Assembly: GCA_019120675.1 (NCBI GenBank)
Contig: DWUQ01000034.1
Location: forward strand, 1 to 7,226
DNA from: Candidatus Paenalcaligenes intestinipullorum
Lineage (GTDB): Bacteria; Pseudomonadota; Gammaproteobacteria; Burkholderiales; Burkholderiaceae_B
DNA length: 7,226 bases
Direction of reading: 5' to 3'
The notes below the pieces were generated by a model. That model saw only the letters and a list, made by a program, of their open reading frames with translations, ran no database searches and had not been told where the DNA came from. The position numbers and the translations under genes were made by a program. Of the stretch, positions 1-5,410 are shown piece by piece; the stretch's first letter is position 1, and every line of letters starts with the position of its first letter.

Positions 1-2
1 TG

Positions 3-248
3 ATTTTGCACAATGGCTTAGGACTGTTGTTGGGCTATTTAATTGCCAAAGCCTTTAAACTGAGCATCCCGCAGCGCAAAGCGATGTCGATTGAAGTGGG
101 CATGCAGAACTCTGGCTTAGGTGTCGCATTAGCAACGGCACACTTTAACCCCTTAGCTGCCGTGCCAAGTGCACTATTTAGTGTGTGGCACAATATCAGT
201 GGCCCAATTGTAGCGACGATTTACCGTCGCTTTAAGCAAGCGGAGTAA
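3..248 (+). CDS. BASS-family (bile acid:sodium symporter) transporter, C-terminal part
   Basis: This is the 3' end of a gene that begins before the window; the frame is open from base 3 to a TAA at 246-248 and encodes about 81 residues. The peptide contains the BASS-family stretch EVGMQNSGLGVALA, followed by a HFNPLAAVPSALFSVWHN segment and a short basic tail. In this family the motif lies in one of the last transmembrane helices of the core domain, and homologues carry bile acids or small organic acids with sodium across the inner membrane. The substrate cannot be read from this fragment; 2-keto acids or pantothenate-type compounds are common for bacterial members. No terminator follows the stop on the + strand: the next 60 bases are the stub of an oppositely oriented gene. 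Family assignment is firm; substrate is unknown. Confidence 0.85.
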   Translation: MLHNGLGLLLGYLIAKAFKLSIPQRKAMSIEVGMQNSGLGVALATAHFNPLAAVPSALFSVWHNISGPIVATIYRRFKQAE

Positions 249-308
249 CCGTAGCCCTGCTTCGGAATTCCAGCTTACGTGATCACCAACTTTATAATGG
301 CTACTCAT
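249..308 (-). pseudogene. Truncated DUF2945-like gene (5' stub)
   Basis: An ATG at 308-306 on the minus strand is preceded by a good ribosome binding site (AGGAG, 318-314, five bases before the ATG). It opens with MSSHYKVGDHVSWNSEAG, which matches the start of DUF2945 (hypervirulence-associated, TUDOR-like) proteins as I know them: small cytosolic proteins of about 65-75 residues. After EAG the similarity stops. The frame runs on as LRLLRLLK and then into the antisense of the BASS gene, reaching a stop only at 174-176. The conserved second half is missing, so I call this a remnant left by a deletion or rearrangement whose junction lies near 249-255. A shifted frame reads VTPLA and then a stop, which might reflect a small indel. 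Expression is possible, function unlikely. Confidence 0.6.
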
Positions 309-322
309 AAACGCTCCTAATC

Positions 323-359
323 TAAAAAATAAAAATGGGTGCCTGTATGAGGCACCCAT
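323..359 (-). terminator. Rho-independent terminator of the BON-domain gene
   Basis: A perfect 9-bp stem (ATGGGTGCC, 335-343, with GGCACCCAT, 351-359) closes a 7-base loop. Read on the minus strand it is followed by TTTTATTTTTT (334-324). It lies about 45 bases after the BON stop codon and is oriented to end that transcript. Its T-tract ends only a few bases before the ribosome binding site of the DUF2945 stub. Confidence 0.9.
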
Positions 360-404
360 AATCAGCATGTGTGCAACGAATTAACGCTGCACGCCTAGGC
401 TGAT

Positions 405-947
405 TTACTTGGCTTTAACGGCTAAGCCTGAAGACTCAACCTTGGTCACGCCTTTGATACCTTTGGTGGCGGCAACAGCGCGATCAATTTCAGCTTGGCT
501 AGGAGCCGAACCAGTTAGCGTTACAACGCCATTGTTAGTTTCCACGTGAATATCGGTGCTTTTGAGGTCCTTGGTCGTGGCTAGGTCAGCTTTAACCTTG
601 GTGGTGATCCAAGCATCCGTTACGGCTTCACCTGCGGAGTCTGATTCGTCAGCTTTGTCAGTGTGGGTAGCACGATCATGTGTAGCGGCAGATGGATTAG
701 CGGCTGGGGCCGCATCGGGCGTTGCAGAGTTTGTGGTACCGGTAGCGGTGTTATTGCTACTAGAGCCTGGCATACCTTGGGTACTGTTAGTTTGAGCGGG
801 ATCGTTGGTAGGCTGCTGCTGAGTGTGATTTACAGAACCTTTAGGACTGGTATCGTTTGCTTGGGTATCGGCCATGGCGGCGGATTGCAAGCCAAAACTT
901 AGAGCCGTTGTCATTAAAATATTCGACAAAATTACGGACTTCTTCAT
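405..947 (-). CDS. Periplasmic BON-domain protein with long disordered linker (OsmY-like)
   Basis: The 180-residue product starts at an ATG preceded by AGGAGATG at good spacing. Residues 1-26 form a classical Sec signal peptide: two lysines, a hydrophobic core, then AMA before the likely cleavage site. Residues 27 to about 105 are low complexity, rich in N, T, S, Q, P and A with no hydrophobic segment. Residues 109-176 form one BON domain: the DAWITTKVKADL opening, a GVVTLTG turn (140-146) and a closing GVTKVESSGLAV strand. BON domains occur in OsmY and secreted or outer-membrane-associated proteins, where they are thought to bind phospholipid membranes; OsmY itself has two, this protein one. 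The likely place is the periplasm and the likely role envelope or stress protection, which is inference. It is transcribed alone and ends at the hairpin at 323-359. No convincing promoter was found; a paired direct repeat lies upstream at 1004-1037. Confidence 0.85.
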   Translation of the reverse strand: MKKSVILSNILMTTALSFGLQSAAMADTQANDTSPKGSVNHTQQQPTNDPAQTNSTQGMPGSSSNNTATGTTNSATPDAAPAANPSAATHDRATHTDKADESDSAGEAVTDAWITTKVKADLATTKDLKSTDIHVETNNGVVTLTGSAPSQAEIDRAVAATKGIKGVTKVESSGLAVKAK

Positions 948-1256
948 AAATACATCTCCTAAATATGTTGGTACAGATGTTTGCTTGGTGTGCGGCTTGC
1001 TATCGAATTAAGCAAGTACATCACCGAGTTAAGCAAGCTTTGTGCCTACTATCCTGTGAGTAGATGAGTCCACCTTAGCATTGCTTTTGCAGCCAACAAC
1101 CTACTAAATGCTACGAGCCTTTGCTTTTTCTTGCCTGATCGTCTCTAAAGCGGCTTTTTTTGTAACTTGTTTACATCTACAACTGAATTTCTACAATTTT
1201 ATTTTTGTATGCTGATATCAAGTGCCGCTAATTCTTAGCATGTAGCACGTTTCGCG
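948..1256. other. Intergenic region upstream of the BON gene and downstream of the MFS gene
   Basis: This 309-base stretch has no open frame with recognisable similarity. It should hold the BON gene promoter (minus strand), but I see no good -35/-10 pair. It contains the direct repeat at 1004-1037, a 7-bp inverted repeat (TAGCATT 1076-1082, AATGCTA 1107-1113, 24 bases apart) and several further TTGCTT/AAGCAA words. At the MFS end are two short hairpins: GCTAA/TTAGC (1227-1239) and TAGCACG/CGCGCTA (1243-1259, one G-T wobble pair, 3-base loop, overlapping the MFS stop codon). Neither is followed by a T-tract on the minus strand, so MFS termination is unclear. Confidence 0.5.
1004..1037. repeat. 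Direct repeat pair at 21-bp period, possible regulator site
   Basis: CGAATTAAGCAAG (1004-1016) and CGAGTTAAGCAAG (1025-1037) match at 12 of 13 bases and start exactly 21 bp apart, about two helical turns, so both would face the same side of the DNA. They lie 57-90 bases upstream of the BON start codon, where an activator or repressor of that gene would bind. A partly inverted copy of the core (GCTTGC, 995-1000) sits beside them. The regulator is unknown and a regulatory role is inferred from spacing and place only. Confidence 0.45.
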
Positions 1257-2471
1257 CTAAGCCTGTACGGTTTTATGAGGCCAAACCAACATCAGTAGTA
1301 CCAGAGCAATCAACCCCAGCATATAGATATTAATCAATGCCCAACCGATATGCTGCAGTAACTGCCCCGAGCCAAAAGAGGCAATTGCCACGGTGCCAAA
1401 CACCATAAAATCATTAAGTGATTGCACTTTAGAGCGCTCCGCAGGGGTATACACATCGGTGATTAATGCTGTGGCCCCGATGAAGCCAAAATTCCACCCA
1501 ACGCCAAGCAAAATTAGCGATCCCCAAAAATGCCAAAGTTGTAATCCACCAAAGGCGACAATTCCAGAGGCCGCAATTAAGAGTAGTCCGGCCGCGGTAA
1601 TGGTGCGTTTGCCAAACTTGGTAATCAATAAACCTGTAAAAAAGCTCGGCGCAAACATCGCCAACACATGCCATTGAATCCCTAAGGCCGCTTGGCTTAC
1701 GGAAAAACCATTTTGCACCATTGCCATGGGCGCAGCCGTCATAATAAAAGCCATCAGCCCATAGGACACTACGCCCGCACTCACGGCAACGATAAATTGT
1801 GGTGTTCGAGCGATGACTTTTAAAGGACGCGCCGTTGTCGAGTCGGCGGAGGCCTCGACCTGAGCCGGGGGTAAACGCAGCAGGAACAAAAATGGCAAAG
1901 CAAGGAACGCCAACGCACCTTGACTGACAAAGCTACCGGCAAACTGAGCGGTCGGCCAGAGATCTCGTGTCCAAATCACCACCTGGGGACCAATAATGGC
2001 AGCGATTAAGCCGCCAACCATGATTTGTGAGATGGCTTTGGGGCGTTCTGTAGCCGATACAACATCTGAGGCAGCAAAACGGTAGCTTTGTACGCAGGCA
2101 CCATAAAAACCTGCCATGGCTGTGCCTACACAAAATGTTAAAAAACTGTTTTGTAAAATACCTAAAGTAGCCATACCAGCTGAAAAAATAGCGAGTATGG
2201 CACCTAGTACATAGGCATTTCGTCGTCCAATTCGACGCATCAGTAACGCTGCTGGCAGAGTCGACAGCGCTAACCCCAGATTATATAAACTGACGGGTAA
2301 GGTCGCTAAAGCGGGAGAGCTGGTTAGCATCTGACCGACCAGCCCGCCTAACGAAATAATAATAGGCGGTGCCGCACCACCCAATGACTGAGCCGCAACT
2401 AATAAACGTAAATTGCGCTGTGCAGTATGGGTGGCATGGGGCGTGGTCGATAACAAGGCTGGCATAGCCAT
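1257..2471 (-). CDS. Major facilitator superfamily transporter
   Basis: The 404-residue product is entirely hydrophobic apart from short loops, matching a 12-helix MFS carrier of usual length in the inner membrane. The loop after the second helix carries the family's motif A in the form LMRRIGRRNAYVLG (77-90). A charged stretch (ASDVVSATERPKAIS, 134-148) sits between helices 4 and 5, and a polar central loop falls around 201-218 between the two six-helix halves. The second half has the matching VYTPAERSKVQSLNDF loop. The sequence resembles uncharacterised proteobacterial MFS exporters; the substrate cannot be told. The ATG at 2471 is chosen; a second ATG two codons on is possible, and the Shine-Dalgarno sequence is weak (GTGAG). 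The gene stands alone, divergent from the lipid operon, with a candidate promoter and palindrome at 2549-2585. No regulator gene is adjacent. Confidence 0.85.
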   Translation of the reverse strand: MAMPALLSTTPHATHTAQRNLRLLVAAQSLGGAAPPIIISLGGLVGQMLTSSPALATLPVSLYNLGLALSTLPAALLMRRIGRRNAYVLGAILAIFSAGMATLGILQNSFLTFCVGTAMAGFYGACVQSYRFAASDVVSATERPKAISQIMVGGLIAAIIGPQVVIWTRDLWPTAQFAGSFVSQGALAFLALPFLFLLRLPPAQVEASADSTTARPLKVIARTPQFIVAVSAGVVSYGLMAFIMTAAPMAMVQNGFSVSQAALGIQWHVLAMFAPSFFTGLLITKFGKRTITAAGLLLIAASGIVAFGGLQLWHFWGSLILLGVGWNFGFIGATALITDVYTPAERSKVQSLNDFMVFGTVAIASFGSGQLLQHIGWALINIYMLGLIALVLLMLVWPHKTVQA

Positions 2472-2533
2472 TACTCACATATAGAGTGGAAAACGATAGT
2501 GCCAATCATTATATATTTTAATATATTAAATAG

Positions 2534-2549
2534 CTATTTTTAAAAATAG
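2534..2549. repeat. Perfect 16-bp AT-rich palindrome
   Basis: CTATTTTTAAAAATAG reads identically on both strands. It lies 63 bases before the MFS start, just downstream of that gene's candidate -10 box. It could be a protein binding site near the transcription start, but in such AT-rich DNA it may also be a by-product of composition. Confidence 0.35.
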
Positions 2550-2576
2550 GTATAAATGACTAGATTAACAGGACAA
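2549..2576 (-). promoter_or_regulatory. Candidate promoter of the MFS gene
   Basis: On the minus strand TTGTCC (2576-2571; 4 of 6 matches to the sigma-70 -35) and TATACC (2554-2549; 4 of 6 to the -10) are separated by 16 bases. This would start the transcript about 70 bases before the MFS ATG. The -35 falls inside the palindrome at 2570-2585. It is a moderate match in AT-rich DNA; other -10-like words are nearby. Confidence 0.4.
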
Positions 2577-2585
2577 AATTGTCCT
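2570..2585. promoter_or_regulatory. Palindromic operator candidate AGGACAA-AA-TTGTCCT
   Basis: Two perfect 7-bp arms (2570-2576 and 2579-2585) flank a 2-base centre. The size and symmetry fit a dimeric helix-turn-helix repressor. It lies midway between the divergent MFS and lipid-operon genes, 99 bases from the former's ATG and 102 from the latter's, and overlaps the candidate MFS -35 box. No regulator gene lies next to it, so the binding protein would be encoded elsewhere. Confidence 0.5.
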
Positions 2586-2687
2586 AATTACCTTCTTTCT
2601 GCAGTGTTTTATAGGAAAATAGTTCTCACTACTGCTGTGCTGCTATCGCATTTATTTCTACTCATACTTTAACGCTGGGCATAAAGA

Positions 2688-3392
2688 ATGAACAATAAGC
2701 CATACTCCCCAAATGATCGACGCCCAATTGCCAGTCGTAACACTTCATGGGCGACCTCTATTAGCCGACGTTTAGCACAGCGTGGTATCTCGCCTAATGC
2801 GATTTCCACTTGGAGTATGATCTTTGCCGCCATCGCTGCGTTAGCGTTAGTCGCAATCAGTTATGTCAGTGATAGCGTAATCACGCGTATTTTGTGGTGG
2901 GTAGTACTGCTCGGTATTCAATTACGGCTCTTAGCGAATTTATTTGATGGCATGGTGGCGATTGAAACCCAAACCGCCTCGCCCGTTGGCGAGCTATTCA
3001 ATGAAATTCCCGACCGTGTGTCCGATACCCTCATTCTTTTGGCTTGGGGTTTGCTTCCAGACAGTTCACTCTTTTTAGCTGTCAGTGCGGCGTTTTTAGC
3101 GCTCTTTGTATCGTATTTGCGTGCCATGGGGGCCGCTGCTGGAGCGGGGCAGGCTTTCGCAGGCGTCATGTCCAAACCCAAACGCATGTTTGTGCTGTCT
3201 ATTTTGTGTGTGCTGCATGCGCTCTTGCCGCAAGCGTGGCTGGATACGATGCACGCTGGCAGCTGGGGCCTAGACAGCTGGGGGCTACTCATTATCTGCC
3301 TCGGCTGCCTCATGACCGCTTGGACACGATTGCAACATATCGTTCACACGCTTAACGCCAAGGCTCAGCCTACCCCTCCATCTGCTAGGTAG
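2688..3392 (+). CDS. CDP-alcohol phosphatidyltransferase family protein, YnbA-like
   Basis: The 234-residue, multi-helix membrane protein belongs to the family that joins the phosphatidyl group of CDP-diacylglycerol to an alcohol and releases CMP. The usual signature is D-x2-DG-x2-AR-x8-G-x3-D-x3-D. Here it runs from N84 to D109: N84, D87, G88, A91, I92, G101, N105, D109. So the first and third metal-binding aspartates are asparagine and the arginine is isoleucine, while D87 and the last aspartate D109 (the presumed base) remain. From memory E. coli YnbA also has Asn at the first and third places, so those look like subfamily traits; the R-to-I change seems extra. The N-terminus is polar up to about residue 40, then five or six helices follow. 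The head-group alcohol is unknown. It is the first gene of an operon with an acyltransferase and a CdsA-like gene. The start codon has only a weak ribosome binding site and no clear promoter. Confidence 0.8.
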   Translation: MNNKPYSPNDRRPIASRNTSWATSISRRLAQRGISPNAISTWSMIFAAIAALALVAISYVSDSVITRILWWVVLLGIQLRLLANLFDGMVAIETQTASPVGELFNEIPDRVSDTLILLAWGLLPDSSLFLAVSAAFLALFVSYLRAMGAAAGAGQAFAGVMSKPKRMFVLSILCVLHALLPQAWLDTMHAGSWGLDSWGLLIICLGCLMTAWTRLQHIVHTLNAKAQPTPPSAR

Positions 3393-3422
3393 CCTTTTTA
3401 TTTATCGTTTACAGTTTTGCTT

Positions 3423-4043
3423 ATGCTGACTACTTTAATTGCTCGCTCGTTAAAAGCGTTTATTATTTTGCTTACGGGGGCACGAGTGTTGAGCGATCCC
3501 CCAGCGGCCAGCAAGCAACGTGTGTATTACGCTAACCATTGTAGTCATGGCGATTTTGTATTGATTTGGTCCGCCTTGCCAGACGCATTGCGTCAGCACA
3601 CACGCCCCGTAGCAGGGGCCGATTACTGGTGCAAGACCCCTTTACGACGCTACTTGATTAATAAGGTATTCAAAGGCGTGCTGATTGAACGCAACCCACA
3701 ACAGCGCGAGCAAGACCCGATTGCGATCTTAGCGGCTGCCATCGAACAACAGCACGCGTTAATTATTTTCCCTGAAGGCACACGGCATCCGAGCCGAGAG
3801 GTCTTGCCCTTTAAGTCGGGGGTCTACCATTTGGCCATCCGCTGCCCCAATTTAGAGTTTGTGCCCGTTTGGTTGGATAACCTCAATCGCGTTATGCCCA
3901 AAGGGCGTATTGTGCCGTTACCGTTACTGTGTACCGTTCGCTTTGGCGAAGCCTTGCGCTTACAGCCAAATGAAAGCAAACAAGATTTTCTTGAGCGCAC
4001 ACGTACTGCACTGTTGGAACTTGCTCCGGAGCCTAGCTTATGA
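3423..4043 (+). CDS. 1-acyl-sn-glycerol-3-phosphate acyltransferase family protein (PlsC-like)
   Basis: This family transfers an acyl chain from acyl-ACP or acyl-CoA to lysophosphatidate, giving phosphatidate at the cytoplasmic face of the membrane. All four motifs are visible (numbered from the in-frame TTG two codons upstream): the catalytic HX4D as NHCSHGD (H41, D46), GVLIER (87-92), FPEGTR (118-123) and the VPVWLDN strand (149-155). A hydrophobic N-terminal segment can anchor it. About 206 residues is on the short side for PlsC, and the protein resembles the shorter versions found in lipid clusters. I start it at the ATG at 3423 rather than the TTG at 3417; neither has a strong Shine-Dalgarno sequence. 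It begins 30 bases after the phosphatidyltransferase gene and its TGA overlaps the next ATG as ATGA, so translation of the two is probably coupled. It is likely a dedicated paralogue rather than the housekeeping PlsC. Confidence 0.85.
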   Translation: MLTTLIARSLKAFIILLTGARVLSDPPAASKQRVYYANHCSHGDFVLIWSALPDALRQHTRPVAGADYWCKTPLRRYLINKVFKGVLIERNPQQREQDPIAILAAAIEQQHALIIFPEGTRHPSREVLPFKSGVYHLAIRCPNLEFVPVWLDNLNRVMPKGRIVPLPLLCTVRFGEALRLQPNESKQDFLERTRTALLELAPEPSL

Positions 4044-4987
4044 ATACGCCCCAGTCGATGACATCGGTTATTTGGTTGTTTGTGGGGATTGGTGCGGTGC
4101 TCCTGCTGGCCACGCTACTGGGGCAGCGTTTGGAACGGAACGCCACAGCGAACAACCAAGCCATGTTGCGCAACCTCAACCAGCGTATTAATGCCTGGTG
4201 GGTGATGATTGTATTGATTGCCATTGCGTTGATTTTTGGCTTCTGGGGGGTGTGGCTGCTATTTTTTATAATTTCCTTTTTAGCCTTACGAGAATTTATC
4301 ACACTCCTCCCCACGCGTGCTGCGGATTATTGGGCACTGATTGCAGCGTTTTATATTATCCTGCCATTACAGTACATTTGGATTGGCATGCATTGGTATG
4401 GCTTGTTTTCGATCTTTATCCCCGTGTACGCGTTTTTGATTTTGCCTATCCTAGCGGTCTTTGAAGGCGATAATCGCAATTTCTTAGAGCGTACTTCAAA
4501 GGTACAGTGGGGGCTCATGATCAGCGTATTTTGTATTTCCCATGTGCCTGCCCTACTCACTCTAGAGCTACCTGGCTTTGAGCATCGACAAATTTTGCTG
4601 ATGCTGTTTTTGATACTGGTGGTGCAGTCCTCGGATGTATTGCAATACGTGTGGGGCAAGCTGGTGGGCAAAAAGCTAATTGCCCCCAAGGTGTCCCCCT
4701 CTAAGACGTGGGCGGGCACTGTGGGTGGCATTTTGTCAGCCAGCTTGCTGGGCGCCCTACTGTGGTGGATTACCCCTTTTAGCTTTGCCCAAGCTTTTTT
4801 AATGGCGTTTATCATTAATATGATGGGCTTTCTAGGCGGCCTAGTCATGTCTGCCATCAAACGCGACCGAGGCGTCAAAGACTGGGGCCACCTAATTGCT
4901 GGGCATGGCGGCATGCTAGACCGCCTTGACTCAGTATGCTTTGCTGCCCCAGTGTTTTTTCATTTAACGCGCTACTATTGGGGGTGA
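4040..4987 (+). CDS. Phosphatidate cytidylyltransferase family protein (CdsA/YnbB-like)
   Basis: The enzyme family makes CDP-diacylglycerol from phosphatidate and CTP in the inner membrane. The 315-residue product has about eight hydrophobic segments. Its C-terminus carries the full CDS signature from S271 to D297: S-x2-KR (K274, R275), KD (K280, D281), HGG (289-291) and DRLD (294-297). An SPSKTWAG motif lies at 219-226 and an Asp-containing QSSDV at 196-200; both are typical. No catalytic residue appears missing. The ATG overlaps the stop of the acyltransferase gene by four bases. With its neighbours it supplies CDP-diacylglycerol for the YnbA-like transferase. In E. coli the relatives ynbA and ynbB are adjacent and followed by ynbC and ynbD; no counterpart of those follows here. 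It could instead serve as a second general CDP-diacylglycerol synthase. I see no terminator after the stop. Confidence 0.9.
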   Translation: MNTPQSMTSVIWLFVGIGAVLLLATLLGQRLERNATANNQAMLRNLNQRINAWWVMIVLIAIALIFGFWGVWLLFFIISFLALREFITLLPTRAADYWALIAAFYIILPLQYIWIGMHWYGLFSIFIPVYAFLILPILAVFEGDNRNFLERTSKVQWGLMISVFCISHVPALLTLELPGFEHRQILLMLFLILVVQSSDVLQYVWGKLVGKKLIAPKVSPSKTWAGTVGGILSASLLGALLWWITPFSFAQAFLMAFIINMMGFLGGLVMSAIKRDRGVKDWGHLIAGHGGMLDRLDSVCFAAPVFFHLTRYYWG

Positions 4988-5061
4988 GTGGTAGTGAAGG
5001 AAACTTTAACAAACCAAGAAACGCATCTGCTGGTAACTTAAGCTGGAGCTTGGCTTAGAAG

Positions 5062-5217
5062 TTAGCGATGATCATCTAGAAAACGCTCGCACGCCGCCAC
5101 TGCGCTTTGGTCGGAAACAATAATACTGTGATTGGGATGATGCTTAGACCACTCAAAGGCTTGCTCATAGACGCGCTTGGCGCCAAGTGAGGTGGCGATG
5201 CTGGTGATATTAATTCT
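5062..5217 (-). pseudogene. Remnant of PLP-dependent L-serine/threonine dehydratase
   Basis: A 50-codon minus-strand segment (5214-5065) reads INITSIATSLGAKRVYEQAF, then EWSKHHPNHS, then IIVSDQSAVAACERFLDDHR, before a TAA at 5064-5062. It matches an internal part of the serine dehydratase family: from memory the mammalian enzyme has ITSVAKALGVKTVGAQAL, ISDQEAVAAIEKFVDDEK and then ILVEPACGAALA. In the intact enzyme this lies past the middle of a ~320-residue, fold-type-II PLP protein that turns L-serine into pyruvate and ammonia. Here the PLP lysine region, the glycine-rich loop and the C-terminus are absent. A TGA sits two codons before the segment and a TAA right after it. The bases after the TAA loosely resemble a frameshifted LVEPACGA, suggesting point decay as well as deletion. 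Confidence 0.7.
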
Positions 5218-5323
5218 TCAAAAGCGCTAAAGCAGCGATAAGCTGAGCAGCCCTTCGCGACGCCTGGAGCGGGTCACGATCTAGCACATCAAGTCAGCAA
5301 TTCAAGCATCAAAAAAAGCGAAC

Positions 5324-5360
5324 CATATTGCACAAAATTAAATTGCGTACAATGATTGCC
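5324..5360 (+). promoter_or_regulatory. Promoter/operator region of the oxidoreductase-ohrR-like operon
   Basis: TTGCAC (5328-5333) and AATGAT (5351-5356) are 17 bases apart and could serve as -35 and -10; TACAAT (5348-5353) is a better -10 word but then the -35 is unclear. The same 37 bases hold repeated CAAT/ATTG elements: ATTG (5327-5330), CACAAAATT facing AAATTG (5331-5345), and TACAAT-G-ATTG (5348-5358). The known OhrR site has the form TACAATT-N-AATTGTA, so these resemble its half-sites, though none has the exact spacing. Binding by the downstream OhrR-like protein is an inference. Confidence 0.45.
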
Positions 5361-5410
5361 AAGAGCCCACCGGAGGGCCACACGCTAACTGCTAATTTTG
5401 AGGAACAATC

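Larger units (their letters stand above)
4988..5410. other. 423-base gap with gene debris between lipid operon and oxidoreductase cassette
   Basis: No intact gene lies here. It holds an imperfect inverted repeat at 5034-5064 (TAACTTAAGC pairing with GCTT, a 2-base bulge, then AAGTTA), a serine dehydratase fossil at 5062-5217 (-) and unrecognised sequence at 5218-5320. The latter includes a 25-codon minus frame (LDVLDRDPLQASRRAAQ...) that I cannot identify. The promoter region of the oxidoreductase gene lies at 5324-5360, and the 5' leader has a small hairpin (GCCC 5365-5368, GGGC 5375-5378). No transposase or clean target duplication was seen. Confidence 0.6.

Noticed and set aside
1150..1165. 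AAAGCGGCTTTTTTT as a terminator.
   Set aside because: The complementary halves leave a loop of only one base, so no stable hairpin forms.
2918..3313. A 131-codon minus-strand open frame.
   Set aside because: It is antisense to the phosphatidyltransferase gene and resembles no family; the plus-strand frame has the expected signature and helices.
3417..3422. TTG start for the PlsC-like gene.
   Set aside because: An ATG lies two codons downstream and the TTG has no better ribosome binding site.
4351..4914. A 187-codon minus-strand open frame.
   Set aside because: It is antisense to the CdsA-like gene, whose signature is complete on the plus strand; the product is proline- and lysine-rich without family features.
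5219..5300. A 25-codon minus frame (LDVLDRDPLQASRRAAQ...) next to the dehydratase fossil.
   Set aside because: It has no start codon context, is very short and I recognise no family; it may be debris of another gene.
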